Origin: Siniperca chuatsi | Lineage: Eukaryota > Chordata > Actinopteri > Centrarchiformes > Sinipercidae | NCBI RefSeq assembly: GCF_020085105.1 | Contig: NC_058065.1 | Span: forward strand, 3,412,218-3,476,217 | DNA length: 64,000 nucleotides | Direction of reading: 5' to 3' | Part shown: positions 1-12,860 of the stretch, one piece after another | Numbering within the stretch: position 1 is the first letter of the stretch | Layout of the letters: every line of letters starts with the position of its first letter | Made by a program: the position numbers and the translations under genes | The notes under the pieces: model-generated | Databases searched by the model: none | What the model was told of the DNA's origin: nothing | What the model saw: only the letters and a program-made list of their open reading frames with translations

Positions 1-1420
1 AAAAGCAACCATAAATACAAAAATTAAATTTCAACTAACCTCTGCTCTTTTGTCTCTGTCAGAGTTAGAATTAATTGAACGAGACACAACAAACTGACAT
101 CAGCTCTGTCAGAGATGTTGGTGTGGTGACTAACAGGTATGAAGTCTATAGTAACTTATTATTTGTTTTGGTTTTTGGTTGTTCATGTGTTGGTGGGAAA
201 CTGTGACTCATCCGATATGGAAAACTCCATTATTTTGGTAGTTTTGGGTCATCATTCCTGTTGGTTTTGAGAATGTATGACTCACCGACCTTATTTAGAG
301 AGATCTGGCAACACAGATGGTCAGATGATTACACGGGTTTTAAACAAACCTGTTTCACTATATCCAGTAAGCACCGACATGGTGATTTGTCAAAAAGCAT
401 TGTGGTTAACACAAGCCTATATTCCCCCTGATTTCCAATGGGGATTTCTGAATATCTATCTAGATGTCTACGTTACAAATAATCAATCATTTCAACAGCA
501 GTTATAACTAGTAGGGGATTCCCCCCTTGTTAGCAAAATGCATCCCCCTTGTTAACCTGCCATCCCCCCTCTCCGCCCCCTAGCAGCAGAGAGCGTGCAG
601 AGGGGTTGTTTAGTTGAATGTTAGTCTGGTCTGCCTGACTCATTGATCCTTTATCTGACTGAGGTTTGTGCAAGTTAGACTCTATGGCTCCGACCGTGGC
701 TCTGAAATATCCGTAGCCTGACTGTATTGATCAATCCACGGCGCTGTCCGTGGTGCTGAAGAAGCAGGCGGATTTGTAATTGCGCCTTTTTCTCTGAGCC
801 CCGCCCTTCTGTCAGTTTTGTCTTGGATCTATAATATTCTCTACCTTATGGTGTGGGATGGTGGTGGTGGTGGTGAGGGGTGGGGTCGGTTCGCTAGTTG
901 TGGGTGAACCAAACTGGGAAACCCTCCGTCCTCCCTGTTACAAATCGCCTACTGGCTATATTTTAGTTATATATAATTTAAATGTCAGAAATACAAGCTT
1001 TCCAATCAAATTTAGCTCACTATCAACCAAGACATCTTTTGACCTCCAAATCACCAAATCAATGCTTTCTGGGTACTTTATTCGTTCACTTGGCAGACGC
1101 CTTTGTCCAAAACGACTTATGCCAGGTTCAGACTGCACAATCTTTTTGTCTGTTAAGATGGTCACTGTGTCAGATAAGGCGATTATAGAGTCATAATTCT
1201 TGCCGTGACTTGGCTGGGGGGACATGACGGACTACATGTTGGTCCCCAATCAATCAGTCCTAGATGCGGCATCGGTTGTCGTCCATTATGAATCACTACA
1301 CAGGATTAAACGATCAATTGTCGAACCCGACGCCCTACAACTGTTGGGTCGGGCTTTTATCTGGCTGATATTGTATAGTTTGAACCCAGCATTACATTTT
1401 TCCCCATATGTATCATAAGC
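1..1420. other. intergenic, no gene seen
   Basis: AT-rich DNA with short random open frames only. None has splice context, codon bias or a recognisable protein. A C-rich patch near 515-580 and a G-rich patch near 855-890 are simple composition shifts. I see nothing functional. Confidence 0.6.
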
Positions 1421-1430
1421 AATTTGGACA

Positions 1431-1503
1431 GGAGGAGCCAGTGCTCCCATCACCAACCCTGTGATTAATGGCCAACTCGCTCTACCGACTGAGCTACCGT
1501 CAC
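1431..1503 (-). repeat. degenerate tRNA-derived SINE fragment
   Basis: Read on the minus strand, positions 1496-1478 give TAGCTCAGTCGGTAGAGCG, a good match to the tRNA D-arm and pol III A box. The downstream half (GGTTGGTGATGGGAG region) is a poor B-box remnant. No complete cloverleaf can be folded, so this is a tRNA-like SINE head rather than a tRNA gene. Fish genomes carry many such tRNA-headed SINEs. The exact family is not assigned. Confidence 0.5.
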
Positions 1504-1929
1504 CTGACCAAAAACCATTTCAGCGAAGTGATTTGGTTTGTAGCCTTTTTTTTTTTTTTACAACCTGTCTGTCCATCTGACTGCTTGTGTTGCTGCCTGA
1601 CAAGGCACTTTGATGGGTAAAAAGTCTTCATAACTGATAGCAACGATGGCCAAAACAACAAAAATCAGACCTAAGTTGTAAAAAAGCTGAACTATTCTTG
1701 TAGGAGTCAAGTGCAAGGTGCATAGAGAACGGAAAGCAGTCTTAAAAGGTCAAAAATACTTGTAGTATTAAGAATAACTTCATTAAAATGATGCATTTTG
1801 GCATGTCAACAGATACTGATAAAGACCACAAGCTGAAACTCATCAGTTGTTCTTGTTCAGTGTTTACGTTGCATTTACTCACCATGACAAAAAACTACAA
1901 ACATGTAGTTTTAACAGTACCAAGCTGCT

Positions 1930-2366
1930 GCTTTTTACTGCATTCAAAATCTCACTGAAGTAAAAGTACATAAGAATTAGCATAAACTATACTTAAAGTA
2001 CCTAAAGTAAAGGTACTCATTATGCAGAATGGCCAATTTCAAAATAATATATATTATATTACTGGATTATAATTATTGATGCATTAATATGTTCATCACT
2101 TTAATATTGCAGCTGGTAAAGATAACTAATAACTACTTTATGTACTGCTGTGTAGCTTAATCCATGACAATACATCTTCATTTATTATTAGATTTATATT
2201 TTTAATTAATGTTATGAATCTGCAAAGTAACTAATGTTGGCAAATAAATATAGTGGAGCAGAAGTATAAAGTAGCATAAAATAGAAATACTCAAGTAAAG
2301 TACAAGTACCTCAAATTATACTTAAGTGCTTGAGTAAATGTACTTAGATACTTTGCTCCATTTGCA
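1930..2366 (+). repeat. hAT-like MITE copy, decayed
   Basis: This shares the internal words of the repeat seen intact at 38684-39221: TGCATTCAAAATC, AGTACTCATTATGCAGAATGG, TATAAAGTAGCATAAAAT and CTCAAGTAAAGTACAAGTAC. Both ends are decayed, ending in CTTTGCTCCATTTG instead of CTTTCCACCACTG. It is non-coding and forward oriented. Confidence 0.7.
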
Positions 2367-2493
2367 CACAAAGGTGCCGCTTCGGCCCCCACATTCTCAG
2401 GTGGTGACTTCAGGCACACACAGGGCCCGAGGTTTTGGGGGGCCGGCCCTTGGGTCGAACTCCGCCAGCCCAGACTGTTATTACTGCTGTTAT

Positions 2494-2675
2494 ACACACA
2501 CACACACACACATATACGCACACACAAACACACAATGACTCGACTCGTCTGGCCTCTTCGCTCATCTGGGGTTGATTAACATCACCACTTCCCTACACAC
2601 ACACACACACACACATTGACATGAGCTGTGGTGTATGACTGTGTAAATTGTGTAGTCCTAGAGACCCCCCCGTCC

Positions 2676-2736
<61 letters not shown>
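2494..2736. repeat. three (CA)n microsatellite blocks
   Basis: CA tracts lie at 2494-2534 (interrupted), 2595-2614 and 2679-2736, the last nearly pure for about 58 bp. An open frame running through the longest tract only encodes a Thr-His repeat and is spurious. Confidence 0.95.
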
Positions 2737-2738
<2 letters not shown>

Positions 2739-2739
2739 A

Positions 2740-5700
2740 TATGTGATGTGACGGCGGCTTCCCATGAACTCAGTCACCCCTTCAAAATAAAATCAGAGGT
2801 TTGGGACTCCTCTCTTCTTTCTCTACTCTTAAATAATTTCCTTGTTTTCCACGTTTCCAGGATTCTCCAGGACCCGCCTCAAAAGTCAAGGGTGCCCATG
2901 TATATTCTGTTTACACTGTCGCCCCTGATTTAAGAATATTTAGTCCCTAATGTGCATGGTTAGTTTGAAGTCTTTTGGGATTAAGAGCAAAACCTTCATC
3001 TATTACTGACTAATGGCTTTCTCTCATTGTCTTATATGTGCCAACCCGGATGTTAGTTTGGCTTCACATGACACATTTCTAAAGACATTTCTGAGTTGTA
3101 TTTTTGGATAAATAAGGAAAAAAAGTCAACAAATAAAGGCACAAACTTCTCCATAGGATAAACTCCCCTGCAAACCCAGATGCTTTCTGTTATTGTGGCT
3201 TGTTACCTGACCTCTGCTCAGGTGAGAATTGGGTGGAGTTGTTTTGGTAATTACTGTACATGAGGTCCACACACTAAAAAGAGTCATACAGGTGTAAGTT
3301 GTCCTACCAGGTGCAACAAAACTAGTGAAGAAGAATCTTAAAATGAGGTTTAATCAGGCTAGTTAAATGGAAACACCTGTGTGGGGGCTTTCAACACAGT
3401 TTAAAAAAAAAGAGATTTTGAATCAGAATAATATAAATAGAGAGCCAGTGTAACTGTTATGGTCACAAAATATCACAGAAACTCTTATAAACACGATGAA
3501 TAGTTGTTTGGGTCACAAATAATACTGTGAAATTTGAGTTTACATGCAAGGCTGGGATATGTGCTGGAAAGTGTTAGCTAGCGATTAGCATTAGCAATTC
3601 ACAGGCTAATTTAAGGGGTAACGGCTATCAATTAAGTAATTTAGAATCAGTCCAAGTCCGATAAAATGTTTAGTTAATGTGGACCAAGCCCGGCAGATCA
3701 TGTGGTGTTATTTTATAGCTCTTGCTGTGACCTATTAGCAGTGTTTTGTGCATTTGAAACTGTGTAATAGTTGCTATTGCTAGTAGACTGGCAGCTAGTT
3801 ACCTGGGTTAATTTGGAGAATTATTCAGGAAAGCTGGAAAACTAGGTTTATTGTAATGATCTGCTATCTGAAATAAGCAGGTAACAGCTAGCTAGGCTAC
3901 CTAAGCTAACCAGTAAATGCAGTTAAAGGGGTAATATGAGGTTTTCAACCTGTAAAACAGTAAATAAGAAAAGTGTGTGGAAAATACAGAGCTGTACTCA
4001 TACAGGTGTTAAAATATGTTCATTGTTATACAGCCAATGATGAATGTGGTTTTTGTATTTATTGAGTTTAGGTACACAGCAGTTTTTAACTTAAAAGCAA
4101 ACGTTCTTCTTCGTGCGGTCAGGCCTGTTTCACTTGCGTGTTAAGGCCATTGACTGTATATACAGCTAGCATGGTTAGCAGGCTAACAACAGCAGTCCAC
4201 AAGCTGTAAATTATACAGCTTCATTAACCTCCATTATTGTCCTTGCTCTCTCTGCTGCTTGTATTAGTTCGCCGTACAAGGATGCATGTTTTCGTGTGTC
4301 AGATTTTAACCAGATTCAACTCTACGTAAAGCGAACCAGGAATTTACGGGAAGCGAAAGTCAGTGTGACTGCAGCTGACAGACAAACCAAAGCAAGACTC
4401 CCACCAGTTTAAGTCTATATGAAGAAACATAGATTAAAGCTATGTTTTCCACTGTTACAACTTTCCTTGAAGGACTTATTTAGAGAATGAGGCAAACAGA
4501 ACATTTCTACAAGCATGATAAAGGCTGAAAAAGTGATGGAAAACAGGAAGAGGCTGCAGACCCTACAGTCTCACTGGAGTCGTCTTTTTAGACTCAATAA
4601 CAGGTTAAATAAATCACTTGTTAAAATTGATATATTTTCACATTCCAGTAATGATCTTGTGGGACTGCCGGGTGGGAAACTGGACTCTGCCAAACCTTCC
4701 CTTCTCTGGAAAAGACGAGAAATTACCCAGCTCTCCGGGGAAATTCACAGCATATTTTATCTCTTTGATTTCTTTCCTCAAAACAATTTCGGCTCATTCT
4801 TTCCTTGGCCGCCGCAGCGCTGTTGTTATTGAGAACGCAGTTAACTCAGCTCAGCGCTCAAATTGATTTGACAAACAGCAAGCATGTGAGTCACCGATGA
4901 AATTTCCCACCTTGGCGGCGCTCCGAGCCCCTTCGTTCCTCGACGGTTCGGGCTTTAATGGACGCAGTTATGGCTGTGATGAAGAGGGGAAAAAACCTGA
5001 CAAAGTCCAAATCTTCCCTTTGAACTTTATTTTTAATGTCCTCACCTGCTCAGTTCCCAGCCGACTCCCAATAACGGGGATGTTGTCACACACGCAGCCT
5101 CATAAAACTGAAAGTTAATCAACCATCACATTACTTAGTTCAAAGGTGCACTGTAAACTCTCTCTGTCTCAGTCAATATGAGTCAGCTCTGTGAGTTTTA
5201 TGCAAAACAAACATCAGCACTTCAGCAGCTGGTTGGTGTCAAGTCTAAAAAGCATGTAACTAAGTACGTTTATTACTAAAGTACTGTACTGAGGTACGTG
5301 TACTTCAGGCAGGGCTCTACGGAGTACACAGAGAAATTTAGGAGCAGAGTACAGAGTTTCTTATCAAACTATTTAAATATGTGTACTATGGAAGTGGAAG
5401 ACCCTAGTATCTGGACAGCTTTTTAAAACACTGAAACATAGTTGAAACACACAGCTTTTCAGAGCTTTTTAAAACATATGAAAGTTGTGGAACAACTTTT
5501 TCTAAACATTGAAACTGTTTTTAAAATATTGACGCTGCATTTTAACAGAAGTATTGGTTCTGCAATACTTAAGTTTTTGCACACATCTGTGCACACACCA
5601 CCAAAATCCCACATTGGCCCACGTCTGCTACACGCAAAGGATGTCCAGCTGCTTTTGTATGTTGGCCTCTTTCTCCTCGTCTCTTTTTCGCTCAAAATAA

Positions 5701-8345
5701 AAATTAATGGGCTTCATTTTTAGCGATGTCTGCGCGTGTGACGTCAAAGCTGCGGGACTTTTATCTCCCCCTTCTGGCAGCGAGAGCAATTACACAAACC
5801 TACAGCGAGCTCGCCCCAGGCTCGTCTTCAGAAATAGTTACAAAAATACAGAGAAATTTCCACAGATCCAAGACAATAATCCATTATTTAGGTAGAGTAA
5901 ATGTAACAGCTACATTGCCAAGAGCAGTAACGTGACAGCTGTGTCTAAAGTCCCGTCTCTCAGCGCTCATCCATCTCCAGCCGTTTGCATCTCTGTGCAA
6001 ACATTAGAGACTTTTACCTGATGTTAACTTTTTACTGATTGTAAAATCACCAAGGTACTTTTATTTGGTGTTTTTATTTCCATATAGTTTCAAGGTTTTA
6101 TGTAAACTATGTAAGTTTCTGTGCAAATTTCAGGGACATTTGGGTAGCTTTAATGTTTAGGCTTTGTGGTTAAAGTTTAGATTTGCATTAAATATTCAGT
6201 TTTAGTTTCAAAGTGTGATTCAAAACAGGTATTTCAAACACATTTGGAACTGATGTTTTGCAGTTCCATGAATATTTGAATTATCTTTCAGTATAAATAG
6301 CCAAAAATCATTCTGCATAAAAACAAGGACAAAGACATTAAAAGTTCCTCATTTTATTTTTGTCATTGTAAAACCGTCGTTTTAAAGTTGTCATGTGAAT
6401 TTGGCATACTTTTATTTGCTACACTTTTGAGTGTACAAGAAGAGCTCCAAGTATATTATATATATTATCTTTATGTTTACAAAAAGACAGATTAGTTGTG
6501 ATTTTACTAGTTTTGCTTCACAAAATGTCGCTGTTATTATTTATAATCCAGTGTACAATACTAAGCTGTAGTTGTTGTCTTTGCAAGAAGTGACGTTGAT
6601 CTCCTTTCCTGTATGTGGTTCAGGTGTTTCGGGTTATTTACACTTATTACCAGCAGACTGACACTCTACTAAACCCCCAAACGTCACGTCATATTAATCA
6701 GACTGACACCTGATAGACCGCAGACGGCTCGGTGTTTGGCTTGGCTCAACTAATGGGAAGAAAACCAACGATCAGAGGTTTGGCGGTTCGGGTGAGGCCG
6801 GTCTGGTTGGCTGAAAAAGCTCCCTTAAGGAAACTAAAGTTGGAGTTTTTTTTTTTATTTTGTGATTTAATTTTAAAGAAACTGACTTGTATTGGTTGAT
6901 TTGTCAGGAAAAAAACACTTAATTCATTGTTAAATCTTGTGTTGTCAAGGAGCTAGCTAGCTTGCAAAGATGCTAACCCCTAGCTAGCAAGGAAGTAGCA
7001 GACTTAGCTGACCTTCGCCTGTTATTTCTTTACTCTTTTGTCTCCAAAACGACCTAAAGCGGATGTTATGTTATGAGGCTGCTCTGGTGTGTGTGTGTGT
7101 GTGTGTGTGTGTTCAGTTTAAAGGCAGTTCATTAACGAGCGTCACGCGGTTTTTATTTGCAGTTTTTATTAGCCGATAAACTCCCAGACACATAATATTC
7201 ACCCCGCCACTCGGGCTTTGTGTTTAAATATTTAATGAAGTAACATGAGCACACTCCTGTTCCTGTAACAAACAGGATTATATAATAATGTGTGTACCTA
7301 AAATCCAATTACTTTTCCTTTCGCCTATATATTTACTCTTCTTGTCTTTCCTTCTCTTCCTCTTTATTTTCTCCTCTCTCTTTCCTCCTCTTCAGTTTCT
7401 TCTCCTATGTATTGTTATTGATCATAAATTTAATTGAGTATTGATTGTTAACAATAACAGTTTTCTAACAATTCTTTGCTGTGAAGCTCCGTCCAACAGC
7501 ACCACCTGCAGGCCACTAGTGGTATTAAAAGCAGACACGTTTTCATGTAGTTTTCTTGCTGAAGCTGAAAATCAAACTAATTAAAGTTTGAATTTGTGTC
7601 TCAGAGTTTCCTCTTTCACAGTTATTTAATCCATTAACGCAGGAGCCAGAGAAGCTGGGGGAAAAAAAACAAAAATACGAGGGAAAAAGAGTTGAAATAT
7701 GAGGAATACACCTTTTTAAATCATAGAAACACCTTTGCTTCCATGTCACAATCATCACACTCGCTATTTAAATGATTTATATTATCAAATCCATTAAATC
7801 ACTCATATTAGAAAGGAAAAACCTGTAAAATAGCCTTTCAAACTTGGAGAATAAGTCCTTAAAGTGCTCTGTTCAAAGAAATTTGAACATCTACAATAAA
7901 TCTATATATGATATTATACTAAAACTAATTAATCATGCAACAATGCAACAATAATACTTATATTAATGGTTAATTTATATAATGGTGTTTCACTCTGACT
8001 TATTAACTGGTAGCCAATGTAAAAGCAAACAAATAGCCTAAAGATAAACCTTATTGCTCCTTTTAATAGAACAGAACGCAACTTTATTGTCACTTTATTG
8101 AGTGGAAAATTGTCTTTAGCTCACCAAAACAACAAAAAATACAAACAAAATACCTAAAACAAAGCATAAAACATTAAAACATTGTGGAGCAAGAATTCAG
8201 TTTTAGTTTAAAATGCTCTTCTGCCAGTTTGTTAAACTGAAATCACGAGTGTTTAAGGGTTTTACAGGTTTAAGTTCACAGCTTTTGCATCTCTACTCCT
8301 GTTTTGTTTTTTTTATTTTCCTTCCTTCTGTTGTTGCTCTGCTTC
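2740..8345. other. intergenic, no supported gene
   Basis: Mostly AT-rich, with a (GT)n tract at 7086-7112 and a short MITE-end remnant near 5257-5320 (GAGGTACGTGTACTT). A less AT-rich stretch at 4860-4990 and another at 6590-6840 could be conserved non-coding DNA, but nothing in the sequence alone proves this. Open frames are short and lack splice signals or codon bias. Confidence 0.5.
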
Positions 8346-8909
8346 AGTTTGCCGTCGTGGTTCACTCCATTTAATCATAACGTCGCCGCAAGTACCAGAA
8401 GTCCTGAGTGACTCAAGCCTTAAACGAATCCCAGACACCTTGGCAAGACGTCGGTATCCAAACCGTCACCGGCTCGGAGAAGGAGGCCCAGAGGAACAAT
8501 CTGGCGTCTGGGGTCGAAGGCCGAGAGGTAGCTTTGCAGTTGAAACTAAAACCAGCAGGACCACACACACACGCCGAGATCATCCGTCTTTTAGTGAAAG
8601 TCTGGCAGCACCAACAGCACCGAAATTAAGCTTTGGACGGAGTTGACCTCTGTTAGGTGACGGTTTACCGGGAAAGTATTACTCATCACGACTGTGACTC
8701 TTCAAACCCCCGATGACTGGATCAAGAAGACAGATAGAAGAAAAACAAACGTCTTGTACTTTTTCCACTCTGATGCATCCTGTCACTGGTGACGCAGGAC
8801 AACAGGAGCTTCGCCACATCAGGGCGCTTCAGGTATGTCGATGCTGTCGGCCTCTTACTGCCTAATTTCCATCAACTTGTTCTTCTTGCCATCATCTGTT
8901 GATGTGTTG

Positions 8910-9125
8910 CAGTGGTGGAATGTAACATTTACTACTGCACTTAAGTGCAAATTCAAAGTACTTGTACTTTACTTTTCTTTTCATGCCACCTTCTTCTTCT
9001 TCTACTCTGCCACATCTCAGAGGGAAATATTGTATTCTTTACTTCACTACATTTATCTGACAGCTTTAGTTACTTTACTAATTAAGATTTTGACACACAA
9101 AGTACACAAAGAGCTTAGAAAATAA
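8910..9125 (-). repeat. hAT-like MITE, right half (composite copy, part 1)
   Basis: The plus strand reads CAGTGGTGGAATGTAAC, followed by CAAAGTACTTGTACTTTACTT. This is the reverse complement of the 3' end of the MITE at 38684-39221. The matching other end lies at 10205-10330. The two halves are now separated by an ATCGAT-core repeat and a LINE insertion. Confidence 0.7.
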
Positions 9126-9129
9126 ATTA

Positions 9130-9430
9130 AGGAAAATTAATTGGCAACTATTTTGATAATCGTTTAAGTTATTTTAAAAAACAAATGTTTTGCTTCTCAA
9201 ATGTGAAGATTTGCTGCTTTTTCCTTTTGATAATTTTAATGTATCGTTAATAATGTTGAGGTTTGGACACAACAACATTGTGAAGGCGTCACTTTGGGTC
9301 ACTGTGACAACATTTCTCACTATTTTCTGACTTTTTCCAAACCGAACGATCGATCGATGGAGAAAAGCATCAGCAGATGGATCCAGAATGAAAAGCATCA
9401 TCAGCTGCAGTCCGATACGAACCGGTTCAC
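9130..9430 (-). repeat. ATCGAT-core interspersed repeat
   Basis: Words such as AATGTTGAGGTTTGGACA, GGCGTCACTTTGGGTCACTG and CGATCGATCGATGG recur in reverse complement at 50100-50260, and more weakly at 30225-30345. It is non-coding. It lies inside the hAT-like MITE and shares its internal junction with the copies near 30.2 and 50.1 kb. Confidence 0.65.
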
Positions 9431-9504
9431 CAGCTCCACCAGCTGCAGCAGCAACATCCTGCTTTACATTAATGCACGAGGAATAATAATCTGATGATAG
9501 AATA

Positions 9505-10190
9505 TATCAGATCAGAATCAGAATCAGAATCAGAAATACTTTATTGATCCCCGAAGGGAAACTCTTTGTTACAGTAGCTCACCTTTACGTCAGTGCACAC
9601 AGGAGAAAGTACTAGAAAAAATAAACACTATAAAACAGGTCAGAAATAAATTAAGTATCCTGTCGGTATAAGTATAAGATAAACTAAGTGTCAAGTACCA
9701 AGTGGGTTTACTGGTTGGTGATGAAAGTACAGTCTAAAATACAATGTAACTCCTTATGTAATAAATAATATTAATAAGCGGAGGTGCATGTACTGTCGAA
9801 GAGTAATTGAGGTATATAGTTTCAGTAGCAATAAATAAGAAAAAACTAACAAGGGGAAAACTAATATTGCACGGGAGTAGTACACAGAATATTGCACAAT
9901 TTATTAATTATGGCGGAGATGTAATGCTCAATGTCCAGTTTAATGACTTCGGGTCATACAGACTGACACTTAGAGGGAGGAGTTAAAGAGTTTGATGGCC
10001 ACAGGCAGGGATGACTTCCTGTGGCGCTCTGTGGTGCATTGTGGGGGGATGAGTCTTCCGCTGAAGGTGCTCCTTTGCTTGACCAGCACGTCATGGAGCG
10101 GGTGGGAGACACTGTCCAAGATGGCGTGTAGTTTGGTATATATAACAGCACAGCAGCCACAGGGACGCTGCACTGCTTTAAGGATTTAAG
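9505..10190 (-). mobile_element. 5'-truncated LINE-type 3' tail insertion
   Basis: The minus-strand reading ends in GGGATCAATAAAGTATTTCT followed by (GATTCT)n at 9535-9508. This is the microsatellite-type tail of fish non-LTR retrotransposons. The upstream part (9990-10140) has moderately GC-rich, formerly coding-looking sequence but no intact frame. It interrupts the composite MITE, so it inserted later. The family was not identified. Confidence 0.55.
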
Positions 10191-10204
10191 GACTGCTTTT
10201 CCTG

Positions 10205-10330
10205 ATCACACTCACACTTTTACTTAAGTAACATTTTAAAAGCAGGGCTTTTACTACTTGTAACAGAGTGTTTTTACAGTGTGGTGTTAGTACTTTTACT
10301 TACGTACAGGATCTGAACACTTCCTCCATC
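10205..10330 (-). repeat. hAT-like MITE, left end (composite copy, part 2)
   Basis: In reverse complement this reads GATGGAGGAAGTGTTCAGATC, then ACTTAAGTAAAAGTACTAAC-like words of the MITE start. It pairs with the fragment at 8910-9125. Confidence 0.65.
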
Positions 10331-10730
10331 AACATCTCATTGCTTTTACATTCTGGTTCTTGTTGCCATCAGTGTCTCACTGCTATCAAGTTCTGTGACT
10401 CGCTGATCGAAGTATCTGGTTGCCTTCAGCCTCTTGTTACTTCGATTGTCTTATTCAGCTTCTGTCACTTGCAGCCATCAGTGTCTTGTTATATTCATCT
10501 CCTGTGTTTTGTTGCAGTCACCTTCTCTATGATGTTGCTGTCAGCATCTCATCCCGTCCATCGGTATCTTGCTGCTCTCTGTGTCGTATTGCCATCAGCT
10601 CCTGCATCCTGTTGCTCACCTTGTTGCTGCGTTGCCAGTGTCTGCCAGGGCTCACTGTTGTCCAGGTAGCGTTTCGCTGTCATTAGGTCATGTGTCTTGT
10701 TGCTGGAATCAATAGTAGTATGTCACTGCT
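10320..10730 (+). repeat. degenerate minisatellite (TTGTTGCCATCAGTGTCT-like)
   Basis: Imperfect ~30-35 bp units recur, built on the words CTTGTTGCCATCAGTGTCTC, CTTGCAGCCATCAGTGTCTT, GTTGCTGTCAGCATCTCATC and ATTGCCATCAGCTCC. The array explains the 133-residue open frame on this strand, which has no start context or recognised domain and is not called as a gene. Confidence 0.5.
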
Positions 10731-12855
10731 ATTATTTTGATCTCTTTGCTTTTATTTCAGAAAAAAAAGCCACATTTTACTTTCTGTACACACTTCTTCA
10801 CTGCTGCTGAGATATAAAATACATTTTTATATCAAATATAAATAAAAATATGAATGGAGTTATTTGGATGTATGGCCTTTTAATAATCTATATGTCACAC
10901 ATCTGTTTCTTTAAAGTATGTACTCTATGTTTTTTGTATATTCTGTACATTAGAAGTGTGAGACACTTTGAAACACAGGTGTCTGTTTTCCCCAATTAGA
11001 CCCTCAAATGCACTAAAGAAACAACTGCAGTACATCTTTCTGACCACGAGATGGAGCAGTTTAAATTCATCATACAGTGCTGAGGCACTAAAATCACACA
11101 AAAATAAAGGTAACTGTAAACTTTATTCTTATAAATTGTTAGTTAAAACTACTCAGGAAGAGATTTTAATGAGAAAATGTGTAAACAAATATGTAAAACA
11201 GATATGACAGGATAGTATTCTTCTTCCACTCTATTTCTAGCTGTAGAAAACAATTAATTATTGCAACTAAGTATTGACTTTCTCTTTGGTGTTTTGGACC
11301 TCTAAAAGCCTTTTCATCTCGTATTTTATCATCTTTTCTTTCTATTTAAAAAAAAAAAAAACAAAAAAAGATGCTCTGATAGTAAAAAAAAAAAAAAGCT
11401 GAACAAACTGTTGAACAGTTGAATTCAGGCAGGAAAATTACCAGATAAACTCTCCTGGCCAAGTGTTTCCACACAGATTATTCCTCACAGCTGATTCATA
11501 ACAATGTGGTATGTTAGTCAGAGTCACTCACTGTTATGAGCTTAAAATATTGCAAACAACCAGGGTGGAAAATCACCAGCAGCCAGTAAATGTTTACCAG
11601 CGTCTGGTAAGTTAGTTAGTTTGGCCTCGCTGCCTCTTTGGCAGGAAGTTTGTTCGGCTGCAGAAATCAGATTCGTCTGGTGGAAGAGTCACAGGAGCTG
11701 TGAAGCTTTAGAAACCAGCAGCATCTGAGTCGGCAGGTGGAGTGTTTAACATGTGATTCAGTACATGAGACATGTATGTAATAAGCCTGCAGAAGATTGT
11801 GAAATGGTGAAAATTAGAGGCAAAAGATTTCTCTACAAATTACAAATGACTTCATATTTAACGGGAAATGCCACTGGTTATTCTGCACAAGCTGATATGT
11901 TCTTTTAAGTGTTTAAAGTTATTGAAAGCTGCACTGGGTGTATTTAAACAAACCATCTTGGGAGAATCAGTCAGAAAGGGTGAAAAGTGCTGCAGATTCT
12001 CAATTTCTGGAAGTTAAGTTCTGCTCTCAGGACGTCACTGGTGGGAACGACAGACTCAGTGCTACAACTCGACTTTTTTCTGCCAGTTATAAGCTTTTAT
12101 CAGCGTCAGGTATCTACATTGTTTACTCATCAGGAACCAAACTGAGAAAGTGGCATGCTTATGCCCCCTGGAGGATTTTGCCACTGTGGCAGATATGATT
12201 CAGCCTGGGATTTGAATAAAGTGGTGGATGTTTTTGAACGGAGTAAGACGTGAAACAAAAATCAGCTGGTTTAAAGATCAATAGCAGTGTGTGTTTGTGG
12301 TATGTTTAGTTGTGTTACAGGTGGGCAGACTTTTTGATCACTGCTGAGCAATAAAAATCAGGTAATGTATAATGTCATACCAAATTTCAGTGAGGTGTTT
12401 GGCAGCTGCAGCATAATTCAAGTTCTCTCGTGGTCCCTCGTGTATGTTTTGAGTCTTTTTAGATGTTTCCCCTGACAAATAGTCACATTAGCAAGAGCTG
12501 TTATGTGAATATCGACATTAGAAATTGGTTCAGCAAGAAATCTTTCATGAGGGTTATGTTTTATCCAACAATGTCACTGAAATGAAATGGCCGGTGCTGC
12601 TTTACAGGGAAAGTGACATTATTCTGGGAAGTGAAGCCTCACGTGTCAAACAGTTATATCTTGCTGCTGTTTGGTGGCAGCAATGTGCAAAGTTGCTTCG
12701 TGCAGCTTTGGGAAATTGGTTACTTTGGAAAAATGATATTTTGATTTTGAATGAAAATGAAAAATCTGTCTCCTCAGTGTAACAAAGCTGCAAAGCTGCA
12801 AAGTCCTTCGACAGCACAACTCAAGTCCGTCTTTTACAAGTTTTCTTGCTTTGTT
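10731..12855. other. intergenic, no gene seen
   Basis: AT-rich sequence downstream (3') of the glycophorin-like gene, with A-tracts near 11347-11396. No exon, RNA gene or clear repeat was recognised. Confidence 0.5.
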
Positions 12856-12860
12856 CCCCT

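Noticed and set aside
1431..1503. tRNA gene on the minus strand
   Set aside because: The A-box half is good but the T-arm is missing and no cloverleaf forms. It is called as a SINE fragment instead.
2628..2933. 101-residue frame containing a Thr-His repeat
   Set aside because: It is translated (CA)n microsatellite.
10268..10669. 133-residue open frame on the plus strand
   Set aside because: It runs through a degenerate minisatellite. Cys/Ser/Leu-rich composition follows from the repeat, and there is no splice or start support.
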